A program made the position numbers and the translations under genes. Source: Aphelidium insulamus (Eukaryota; Aphelidiomycota; Aphelidea; Aphelidiaceae). From it: a stretch of DNA of 64,000 nt. Of this stretch, positions 11,539-21,700 are shown piece by piece; positions within the stretch are counted from its first letter, which is position 1, and every line of letters starts with the position of its first letter. The DNA is taken from positions 353,001 through 417,000 of the forward strand of contig JAZDSV010000009.1 of assembly GCA_036784855.1 (NCBI GenBank). Direction: 5' to 3'. Below the pieces are notes generated by a model. It did not search any database, was not told the DNA's origin, and saw nothing but the letters and a program-made list of their open reading frames with translations.

Positions 11539-11955
11539 TCAACGATGCAAGACTCTCTCACAGCCTTTGTACGACGCTTCGCGATGTCTCCGATTCTTCA
11601 TAGTACCCGAGTGCAGCTCCTCCCAGTTAATCTTGTCAAAGTATCCGTGATGCAATATATCACGTCCATTGTCACGACGTCCCAGGCGCACAGTTGCATC
11701 GACAACAACGAGCCTGCTAATAAAGTCACACGCTTCCTTGTCGCTGATATATTCTTCAATGCTTGGAACTGGCAATGAGCACACCTGCCGACAAATACCA
11801 CCATTACTATGACCATCAAACAGCGGCCGCCCCGTAAGCATTTCAAACAGTACCACACCGAACGACCACCAGTCCACCAAATGATCGTAGCGACCCTGCT
11901 TATAGATTTCCGGCGCCATGTAGCGCAGAGTGCCTGCCATTCCAATATATGCCAA
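11539..11955 (-). pseudogene. Kinase 3: truncated AGC-like kinase C-lobe
   Basis: The open frame encodes only the C-terminal half of a kinase: GTLRYMAPEIYKQG, HLVDWWSFGVVLFEMLTGRPL, a helical region with CDFISRLVVVDATVRLG, and HGYFDKINWEEL. The N-lobe, the HRD catalytic loop and the DFD/DFG segment are missing. The frame upstream of MAYIGMAGTL is not kinase-like and the 150 bp up to kinase 4 hold no other part. It keeps APE, unlike kinases 1 and 2. Most likely a decayed or partial duplicate; expression as a short non-catalytic protein cannot be excluded. Confidence 0.65.
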
Positions 11956-12104
11956 AAATATAAAAAGTGCACGTGGCGAGATCCAAGATGCGCTGGGCGA
12001 TTGCGTGTTATGATTGGGCGATCATGTCAGAGATCTGCGCTGACTGAAGACAACAACAGGCAAGTGCATAATGACAAGTGTAAATACAACAGCTGTTGTA
12101 TTTA

Positions 12105-13298
12105 CTAAACGGCTCTATAAATATCGGTAAAGGGCCCAGTGTTCATATGGTGCACCACGTACTCTTCCTCTCTTGGTGAAGCCTTCTCGCGGTGCGGACA
12201 GTGCTGTTGGAGGAGCGTAATGTCAATGCCGTTGTCAGTAAAGAACGGATGTTGCACAAAATCTAGCCAGCCGTTCTGCCGTTGTGCGGGCGAATAATGT
12301 CCCAGCCGTCGGGCGGGGTCCACGGCGAGCAGGGCTTCCACCAGATTGAGTGCCTTGCACGAAAGTAACGGGGCGCCATCAAGCCAGGGTTTATTCAGCG
12401 ATTGCTGCAGAATTTTCGCGGGTGTGGCTCCATCAAGCAGCGCTCTGCCCGTCAACATCTCGTACAGCACCACGCCCAGTGACCACCAGTCCACACAGTG
12501 ACTGTACTTGCCAGGAGTATCGCACTTGTTGTTAGTATCACACTTGATGCCAGCATTGCCCTTTATAGAAGTATCGCTCTTGCCAGGCGTATCATGAACC
12601 TCGGGTGCCATGTACCGGTAAGAGCCATATAGTCCAGTGGCGGTGCACTGTCCCAGTGGCACATTGGTGGCCGCGAGATCAAAGTCCGTCAGACACAAAT
12701 GATCCCGCTCCCTGTCCAGCAGAATATTTGCCGGCTTCACATCGCGGTGAATGATGTCCCCTTCGTGCAGGTGTCCCAATGCCAGTACCAGCTGTGCCGC
12801 ATAACTCGCAGCCAGCTCTTCGGGCAGACCCGTGGGTTGGGATGCAAGCATTTCGTGCAGGGTGCCACCGCTCTTGTAGTCCATGGCAAAGTACACGTAC
12901 TCGTCATCGTGGAACGCGTGTCGGAGCTGCGTGAGAAATGGTGAGCGTGTGCGTGTCAGCGTCTCCAGCTCGCTCTGTAGTCTGGCCCCTATGCGATCTA
13001 GCTCCTCATCCGTGCACTGCTCGGCCCTCTTTCTGGCCGTGACTTTCAGCGCGTAACACTCTCCGTCCTTCTCGGCCAGGTGTACACCGGCAAATCGATA
13101 CCGGCCAATGTCGAGTGCCCCGCTCAGCTGCTCGATGGCCTCATATCCATTCACATTGTACGCCGCAGGCCGGGCAATACTACCACAGATGATGCTTTGC
13201 ACCTCGGCATGTCCATGTCCATCCATACATTCACTTCTCCTGTCCACGGACGCTGCGGCTGCGGAAAGCGTAGCCACCACCGTTGGGGGGATCCACAT
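12105..13298 (-). CDS. AGC-like protein kinase 4 with DFD motif and a repeat insertion
   Basis: A single-exon kinase of about 397 residues if started at ATG 13298. The frame is open further upstream, but that part overlaps a CT microsatellite. The N-terminus MWIPPTVVATLSAAAASVD is hydrophobic and signal-like. Kinase motifs: ALKVT (beta-3 lysine), HRDVKPANILLD, LTDFDLA (DFD), YRYMAPEV and HCVDWWSLGVVLYEMLTGRALL, with an AGC-like C-lobe (LLAVDPARRLG, HPFF). About 30 residues made of a degenerate repeat (DTPGK, SDTS, IKCDT, NNKCDT) sit between APE and the DWW helix. It is the most complete member of the cluster and keeps all catalytic residues except DFG Gly. Confidence 0.82.
   Translation of the reverse strand: MWIPPTVVATLSAAAASVDRRSECMDGHGHAEVQSIICGSIARPAAYNVNGYEAIEQLSGALDIGRYRFAGVHLAEKDGECYALKVTARKRAEQCTDEELDRIGARLQSELETLTRTRSPFLTQLRHAFHDDEYVYFAMDYKSGGTLHEMLASQPTGLPEELAASYAAQLVLALGHLHEGDIIHRDVKPANILLDRERDHLCLTDFDLAATNVPLGQCTATGLYGSYRYMAPEVHDTPGKSDTSIKGNAGIKCDTNNKCDTPGKYSHCVDWWSLGVVLYEMLTGRALLDGATPAKILQQSLNKPWLDGAPLLSCKALNLVEALLAVDPARRLGHYSPAQRQNGWLDFVQHPFFTDNGIDITLLQQHCPHREKASPREEEYVVHHMNTGPFTDIYRAV
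12509..12597. repeat. Degenerate minisatellite inside kinase 4
   Basis: The words GTATCGCACTTG (12517), GTATCACACTTG (12535), GTATCGCTCTTG (12571) and GTATCATGAAC (12589) recur, and CTTGCCAGG(A/C)GTATC occurs at both ends of the block. On the minus strand this encodes the Asp-Thr-Pro-Gly-Lys-like insertion after the APE motif. It stays in frame, which suggests selection or recent origin. Confidence 0.7.
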
Positions 13299-13537
13299 AT
13301 ACTCTAAAGATGTTGTCGAGAAAGAAATACGCAATGCTATGGCTGTAGAAAGTTGGCAGAAAGTTGGTTGGCGATCGCGATCAGTGCAGCTTACAGCTTG
13401 CTCTCTCTGTCTCTCTCTCTCTCTTATTGGCTGCAATCACACTGCTTGGCCACTCTTATTGAAGCCATGAAAATACAACTATTTAGCTTAACTACATTGC
13501 ACATTACAAACAGTTCCAGTGCATTCATTGCCACGCG
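13299..13537. promoter_or_regulatory. Kinase 4 upstream region with CT microsatellite
   Basis: These 239 bp between kinase 4 and the PCID2 stop codon contain a CT-rich microsatellite (13401-13424), an ATTGG (CCAAT on the minus strand) at 13426-13430 and the 12-mer GATCGCGATCAG at 13373-13384. The 12-mer recurs upstream of the broken secretory ORF near 54.88 kb. Confidence 0.45.
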
Positions 13538-15339
13538 TCAGAGAGCACCAGCACCGCCGATTGCGGATATAACTTGAGGAATGGGCGGGAATGGCGCGCC
13601 CTTGCTGAGCACAATCATTTGCTTCTCCCGTGATATGTAGCCCTTCATGAATCCCTGCAGGCAGAGGTGATATCAGAGACTGTTCCAACCATATAACCAT
13701 CATATGCACTACTCCTATCAACATATCGGTACCTTGGCAATGAGCACACAGCACATGCACTCGGTCTCTTCGGCGTCCATTACTGTGCCACTGGCATGCA
13801 GTCCCGCTTGCACACTGGCCACGGGCAGCCGCGTGGTCCGCTCCAGCAGTAGCCACACCTTCTTCACCAGGCCGCGCAGACATAGCATGCGCACCCGCTC
13901 CACCACCATGTAGGTGCCTTGTGCCACCAGTGCGTGCTCATTGCGACCCATGGCCGATTGGAATAGCTGCAGGTTGCCGGTGCGTAGTGCCTGGCATATC
14001 TCGCCGTACATGTCCTGCAGTCCGTGCCTCTTGAGCAGTTTCGGGTGTGGCAGTCGGCCGTGTAGCAGTGCCGTTGGCAGCAGATATCTAAATCATTTAC
14101 CGACACGAACAGCCATGTACCTTATCAACTCATACCGAAGTATCAATCTGCCAGCATGTCAGCATATGACATTGTAACTGCATTAATTATTACCGCTTGT
14201 TGTGCTTGTTGGCGGCGGGACAGTGCTGGAACGCATACATGAGATCGTCCATTGCCAGCCGGTACTCTTCGTGCCTTCAGCCGGTCAATTACAGAAGCCT
14301 AACGATGAATACAACAATAGTAAGTACCAGAAATGAAAGAAGCCCAGATAGAATCTGAATGACACCACGTGGCTCTTTGGGAATGATTCCAGTGGAGGTA
14401 GAGTGGCGGCTCCAATAGCTCGCAGACTGTTTTTACACAAGTTTATCGTTTTGAGCTGCAGAAGCTCAATGAACAAACTTATAATTCAAATAACATGGTG
14501 CGTGCCTGAATATAAGTCTTGAACAGCAGTGAGAGAATGTAGTACGTGCCCCACTTGCGAGATGACTCTAGTGGTGCCCTGTAATTGACGTTAATACAGC
14601 ACACCTATCCACAGCAAGGAAAATACCGATCGTTAAGACAAAAATTGAATGCTCTCATGATGGTCCGTGCAGCCTCCTCGGTCTTGGACCCCTCGTGACC
14701 ATGGCCATCGGACTATGACGGATATTAGTGTATCAAGATAGCATATGATCGACATATACTGACCTTGTGCGCGCCAGCCTTTTTCATCGCCTCCACATCG
14801 GCATCGTACCGAATGGCCAACTCGCGCAGATTGCACAAACCCTGGAACAGGAGCGGCATTGTGTCCCGGTCAAACACGCGTATCAAGTCTCTGCAATTAA
14901 GTAACAACTATTAAGTAATGCATATACAACGTTGACAGTATACGTACTGGGCAATGGAGAGTGCATATTGGTATGGTTGCTGTAGTGCAGACCGTGCAGT
15001 GGTAGTTGCCTCATCACCGTCCGGCTCATCGCCCTCGTGCAAGTAGTACAGCAGACACGCTTGCCTGTAGGCAATACCATCCCACGGGGCGGTAATACGC
15101 GCGAATTGCTTCTCCGTCGGTGCCTACATACACACATATCCGTATCAACTATATATATATAAATATAGCCAGACCTGGCCTGCACACCCGAGCAGGATAC
15201 GCTGCAGCGAGAGGAGCATGCGGGGCGCGTGCTTGCCCTGCCGTGACTTTCCCAGCATGGTGGCGGCCACCGGATTGCGCTTCTGCTGGAACTCTAGCCA
15301 CTGGTACACATAGTCTGGCACGGACGTGAGCTCGCTCAT
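13538..15339 (-). CDS. PCID2: PCI-domain protein PCID2/CSN12 (Thp1-like)
   Basis: Member of the PCID2/CSN12/Thp1 family, a TREX-2 mRNA-export or COP9-associated PCI protein. The ATG at 15339 begins MSELTSVPDYVYQWLEFQQK. An intron (GTCTGG to TATGTAG) joins LLGCAGQ to APTEKQFARITAPWDG. Later exons carry DLIRVFDRDTMPLLFQGLCN, a KWGTYY-like segment, LKTINLCKNSLRAIGAATLP and the PCI winged-helix part (MVVERVRMLCLRGLVKKVWLLL). The C-terminus GFMKGYISREKQMIVLSKGA followed by PFPP matches the conserved PCID2 end closely. The stop is at 13538-13540. At least seven exons, with short introns; not every boundary was fixed. Confidence 0.85.
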
Positions 15340-15711
15340 AATTATGTATTGTTGTATTGTGATTTGTGCTGCAATCAGGGTCTTGTATGTAATAAATATA
15401 ACCAAATCGTATTTGGTCGTATGTACAAGACCACATAAATATATTTCGACGCTGTATATATGGTGAAGACCATGCAGCTATCTCTACAAAGAGTGGTGCC
15501 TTGATAACCTTTACAGCATTTACACCTGCATGTTCAACAGTCATCCTGCTTAAGTAATTTCTTAGAAGGTCTGTGCATTTTCTATGCTGATTCTTCTCTA
15601 TCTAGAATATTATATTATTATATTATATTATATATATAATATATAATAATCCTCTATATAATATCCAATATACAACGACTTCATTTATTAATACAGTTAA
15701 ATACAGCAAGA
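15340..15711. other. AT-rich intergenic region between PCID2 and dynein
   Basis: 372 bp between two genes transcribed in the same direction. Holds an almost pure A/T stretch at about 15606-15648, in which ATTATATTATTATATTATAT runs into its near reverse complement, so it could form a long hairpin or cruciform. It probably contains the dynein 3' end and PCID2 promoter. No coding signal seen. Confidence 0.5.
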
Positions 15712-18700
15712 TCAGGACGTCGAGGCGAGCAGCGCCACTCCGCGCATGGTCCAGTAGTCGGGATTCTGAACGGTGCGCAACTCGACATCGAAAATATAGT
15801 TCTGATCCGTGCGGCGCGGACGCTTGTACACCGGGCACCTGTACAGCTTCGGGTCGCCGTCGTCTGTCGAGTTGGTGGCGCTGATGTGGATCACGGGCAT
15901 CGCCTGGTAAATCACCTTTGGCTGACTCTCGGTCAGACGAATGTTCTTCCGGTCCCAGCCGGCGCCCTCAATGAACAGACCATGAATGTATACACCCTCG
16001 TGCGGCGCCTGTGTAATGTCTTCCTTCATCTGTTTCACCACTTCGGTCGTCAGCTGTGCAACCAGTTAGACCTGAACTATTACAAAGTATGCTCCTCACC
16101 TTGACGCTGTCAAGGGCCCAACCAGTATGCGCACGGGTAATCTCTTGTCGGATCGCAGTCAGGAATCCCTGCGGGTTGAAGAAGCCACTCAACCAGAACA
16201 CGAGTGGTCGGCCTTCAAACAGCCACGCGGTGAATTGCTGCACGCGCGCCAACACCTCCGAGAACCACAGACCCAGGGTCATTGCCGGCCACGACACCTT
16301 GGTCCAGTTGGCGGGCACGCGAGCATCGTACAGTGCATCCAGTGCGTCCTGCAGCCGCGAACTCATAATGATGGTTCCGTCGATGGCCAGTTTCAGGTCC
16401 TTGAGATCCTGTCGGCACACCTTGAGCACGGTCTGGATGCGGTCCACCTCCTGGCCGAGAAAGATGTTAAGCGGTTTGAGGGATCCCTGTTTCTGCAGCG
16501 CGGCCTTGACCTTGTTCTTGTCGTAGTTCTCTGGCAGCTTGGAGAGCAGATCGTCGGCCAGTCGCTTTACAGCGTCTTCTCTGGTCTCACCACCGCCACT
16601 GCTGCTGTCCTTTGGCTGAATGGACAACACAGTGTCCAGCATTTTCTGACCCGTCTTGGTCTGCGACGAAATGTCGGCATTCGGATGCAGGCCAAACACT
16701 TCGGGTGAGTCCGTTAGCGGCAGAGTGTCGATGAACGAGCGGTAGTCCTCAATGGCGCTCAAGTTGGGAATCTTGTAGCCCTGATTAAAGACAAACGTAT
16801 CGGCAAACATGTGCTCGCCGAACCAGGACTTGCCGACTATAAAATATTATTAGAATTGAATCAGAAAGTGGACAACAACGTACAGGTGACGAGAAGACGA
16901 CGATCAAAGTCGTCAGTGACACGGCCGCCGTACATCACTTCGCAAAACATGTACCGCACAGCCACCCACTGGATGCTCATCTTGGGCTGCAGTTCGTCCA
17001 CGTGGTTCTGCACAAACTGCACCGAAGTGGCCAGGTCAGACTGATTGAATTCGTATGGAATGTTCCAGCCGACCGGACCAAACTTGCGCCGCTCCTGCAC
17101 CACAGAGTGCAAGAAGCTGATTCCGTATATGAGCGGCTTGTACTGCGGTCGGTTGCTCATGTCCAGCGTGTCTTGCGACAGCCAGTTGAAGGTACGCTTA
17201 AGACCGGCGCGCATACCCTGCGGCGGCTCGTTGGTGTACTTGATGGACATTTGCAGCAGATTGATGGGGAACTTTGGTGTGACGTCGGTAGTGATCCACA
17301 CGCGGAACTTTTCGTGCACCTGCTCCGTGTCCGTGAGCATGGACAACAGTTCATCGAGGAATGGGAGTCCCAGATGACAGTTTTGCAGCAGGGCCCAGCC
17401 ACCCGATGCCATCAGGGTCGTGACCAGTTTGCGCGCGTGCACTTCTTGTCCCTGCCCCATGGAGATGGCCTTCATGTCAATCTTCAATTTCTTGGACAAG
17501 CTCTCAATGTCGGCAGAGGGGTCGGCACCGGTGGACAACATGCCAATGAGCGGTGTGCGACTGTCACTCTCGCCCAGCAGTGCCTCAAAATCAAGAATCT
17601 GAGCCTCGGCGTAGCGCTGTCCCATCGAACTGGCAATATACTGGCGCGCGGCAGATAAGGTTCTGTCCAGACACCACGCGCGCAACAGCATCAGCTTGTG
17701 GAACGGTGCCAAGGTAGCATCGTAGCCAGCTGGGATCACATCGCTCTCTGGCGCGTCCTTCTCATACCACGCACGCCAGCTCTTTTCATTCTTGGTGATC
17801 TGGTTCAACAGATCCTGGAAACCCTGAATCTTGGACAGAGCCACAAGATTCAACCAGGTCATATCGGGAATCCACTGGAACGGCTTCTTGGGCACATTGT
17901 TTATATCCAGCGCTGCGCCGCCCTTCACAAAGCATCCTGCAGGCATAGTCAGCATTATTAGTTCATTAAATAATCACAGCTCAAAACGTACGGAACTCCT
18001 CGTGACCAAACTTGCCAGCCAGAATGTCCACCTTGATGGCGAGCAAGAGGACAAACATGACCTTGTGCTCGTCGTAGAGACTGCGTGAAATGTAACCAAA
18101 TGTGCGGAACGTGCAGTAGTCGATAATGTTCATGATGCGCTTGGATGGAATCGGCGACGCCTGCGACTTTTCCATACTCTCGTCAAACAGGCGGAGGAAC
18201 TGTCGCAGTGCCGTCTGATACATGCAGTTCACCATGGACATCTCGGCGATCAAAAAGTAGAGCACACTGCCACGACTGGCAACAGGGCGGTACTCTTCAC
18301 GCGCTACTGAAATCTTCTTTTGCGTCTCGGCAGCGATGATGAGTTTTTCGTTCACCTCTTCTGCGGTTGTCTTGGTGATGGCCAGCACCTCAATCAAACT
18401 CTCATCGTCCACCAGCGAGCCTTTCGTAGAGGTTAGGCGCTCCAGCAAATTATCTTCCAGCTGTTTCATCTTTTTCATGTTGGAATTGATCTCCTCGAGC
18501 AGTTTGGCGCGCTCAGTCTCCAGTTCTTGCTTCTCGCGCATGATCACACGACCCAGCAGCTGGTCTTCCAGACCTCGATGCGTCACGGTGAAATCAATGA
18601 TGGAAGTCTTGGCGTAGATTTCGGGTGAGTAGTTTGGATTCGGCAGCTTGGTGGTGATGTAGAGAGTGAACGTGTCGGAAAAGTCAATCTCCTTGTCACC

Positions 18701-21700
18701 GTAAATAACCTTGAATGAGCGGCCAGACTTTATCAGATTCTTCTCCAAAATGTTGTCCAGCGTGGGATCAAGAGTCTCCTCCACATCTTCAATGAGCAGC
18801 GGGCGGCCCTGACTGATGCAGTCTTCGACGTGCTGGCGGAAATACTTGTTTGAAAGACTGGTGACCTGCAGTTTGTTGGCCTCCTCACGGTTACGAATCC
18901 AAGACTTAGCCTGGCCTTGCGGGTCGACAAGGAGCGGGTAACGCGTGCCACGGTTGACAATAATACCGTTCTGGATGGACAGTTCATCCGTGGGCAGACC
19001 TTGAATGTTCCACTCGCCGATCGTGGTATTGTCCACCAGCAATCCGATCATGTCCAGCTCGTCGGTGCAAGGAATACCGCGACTCTTCATATCGGCCTTC
19101 CAGCTGTTCACCAGTTGTGTGCGGAACGTTTGGTTGAAAGGGCCCGAGTAGGACAAGAACGCCGTCGACACCAGCACATCGCCCACCAATCGGCCCACAC
19201 GGCTAGTCAGCTCCTTGCTAGTGCTGGTCCACCGGTCCTTCTCTCCGGCCAAACCGTTGATAAGCGCGGTGGCGGCCGCCATCTTGCGCTTGCATCCGTC
19301 AGCATCGGCCTGAAGTGCCTGCTTGGTACTGATGGCGCTATCATACTTGGCCTTGAACACGTCCAACTCTGCCTGCTTCTCATCAAGTGTCTTTTGAGCC
19401 GTATTCAAATCATTCGTAGCCACTTCCAACTTGCGCTCCTGTATAACCAGATTTGCCTTGAGCGGAATAACCTTTTTGTTGATGGAGTAGTAGAAAGACA
19501 TGGCGCGGACCCACGACGTCAATCCGGCAACATCGGCCGACACCTTCTTGGCACCCTCAAGATTGAAATCGGGTGCGTCCAGGTACGGTTCGAGAAGCTC
19601 CACAGTCTCTCCGTTGATGTCGTCCTTGGCGAATGTGAGCAGTGAGTTCAAAAAGTCGCTCTGACTCATCAGACGTAGCGATTCGGCCCACGATGGCTTG
19701 ACGCTTGGCTTCTCGGGGTCCATGGACACAGGATCGATCTTGCGCTTCTGCAGCAGCAGCACACAGTCCATAATGCGCATGATCAAATGCGGCGGCTTTG
19801 CCAGTTTACGAATGGTGGCAATGTGTGATGGCTGAATGGAGTTCAGTGCGGTTTTGGCTTCTTCGAGTGCTGGCTTGGCGGCCTCCAGCTGCGACTCGGC
19901 AAATAGCTTGTCGGCACCGATCAAGGTGGCAATCTGCTCGGCCTTCACCTTCACTTTCAGCACGCTGTCCTTGACCTTCTCGGCAGCAAGAGTGGACGCC
20001 GTCACCTCGGCCAGCACGACATCTGCTGCCTTGCTAGCAACCAGCAGTTCCTTCTCCTTGACAACGAGCTGTTCTTGAAGATCGGCAACGGACTTGGACG
20101 CCTCCACCAGTTTGGCCAGACCAGTATTCATGCGATCGGCCATCTTGCCCACCTCGTTACGCTTGTCCTGGTAGAGTGACTTGTAGCTGCTCAGGAACGA
20201 CAGGTAGGACTTGGGCGTAACGTGAGTGCGTCGTCGGAACTGACTGAAATAGTTTGTGCACGTCTCGTTGACGAAATCGTGTGCAAAGGCCACATGATTG
20301 ACAACCTCGGTGCGCACTTTGTCCGTGCACACAATGTCCATATCGCTGAGATACTTTTGCGCCACGGCACGTAGTGCTTCTGTCGGCCACCTGGTGAACC
20401 AGTCCATGGTACAACCGCTGATCAAACCGGGGAACTTGAGTGCACGCGCACGGAACTTGTCGCCCACCGGGGAGAAACAGAGCACTACGTGCAGGTTGTC
20501 CTTGACACGGTCAATGAAAAAGCGCCACAAGTTCTCGATCGTGTCCACGGTCTGCGGGCGGACACGCTTCATCGCCGTGCGCAAATCACTGGCAATGGCG
20601 ATCTGCTCGTCCTTGGGGAACAGACCGCCAATTTCGCCCGAAGTCATAATGTTGTTGATGTAGCCCAAAAACACCTCCTCCTTCACCTCATTGTCCGTGA
20701 ATATGAAGGACACCGGTTTGCCATTCAGACCGGCAATCTTGTACAAGTTCTTAATGTCCTCAAACAGATTGGTGACCGAGTAACTCTTGGTCACGGAGAT
20801 CTGGAAGGCCGTGTTGCGCGCAATGAACGATGCAAGTCGAGTCAGCGACTGCTTACCCGAACCACCCACTCCCACCAACAATGCGTTTCCTGCAAAACCT
20901 TGTTAGATTCCCGGATAGCAAAGAGAAATGGCACTAACCGCGAGGAGTACGAAGAATGCGGGAAATGCGAACAATGTGCTTCATCGCATCCTCAAACAGT
21001 ACAAGGTCCATCTTGGCGCCGCGAATATTCTCGTTGTACTGTTTCATGAAATCGGTGAGGCGGTTGCGCAGCTCGTCGAAAGAGGAGATCTTTTCATACA
21101 CTTTGCACGCGTCCAGATCCACCTCCACCTCGGGGTCTTCTTGTTCGGGTGGGTCGCGCATAAAGTCCACAAAGAATGACGGCGAGCTGATTGCCTGCGC
21201 CATCTCATCGCCAAGGTCTCGCTGGACCAGCGAGCGCATATTCTTGTTGAACCAGTCAATATCGTCCTGGTTCGTGAAACGGTCGGGCAGCACACGCGAG
21301 CACTCATGCTCCCACAAATTGAGCAGCACTTTGTTGTCGGGGATCACTTCCGACTTGGCCTTCATCATTCCTGGCAAGTCAGCAGTGTACCAATTTATAG
21401 CACGCAGATATAACAAGGGATATACCTTCAACGATGCGGCTGAGATCACGCAGATTGAAAATGTAATGAAACTTGGCCGGCGTGGGCAACATCTTGGTTT
21501 TGGTCTGTTGCCAGAGGCGCCTCGTCAGTGACGGAATCTTAGCAATCAGCTCCACCACCGACTCGGAGAATCCGCGCTCGGGGCAAAAGTGGCCCGTGAG
21601 CATTGTGCCGAAAATCTTGTCCACAGACACGTCTGACGGGATTGTGCAGTTCAAAATGATGAACTGACGCTTGAGGCGAGCGGGAATGTCATTGCGACCA

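Noticed and set aside
18917-19645. Several plus-strand frames of 180-300 codons across the dynein gene
   Set aside because: All lie antisense to strongly conserved dynein exons and look like codon-bias shadows (His, Leu, Arg, Gln rich).
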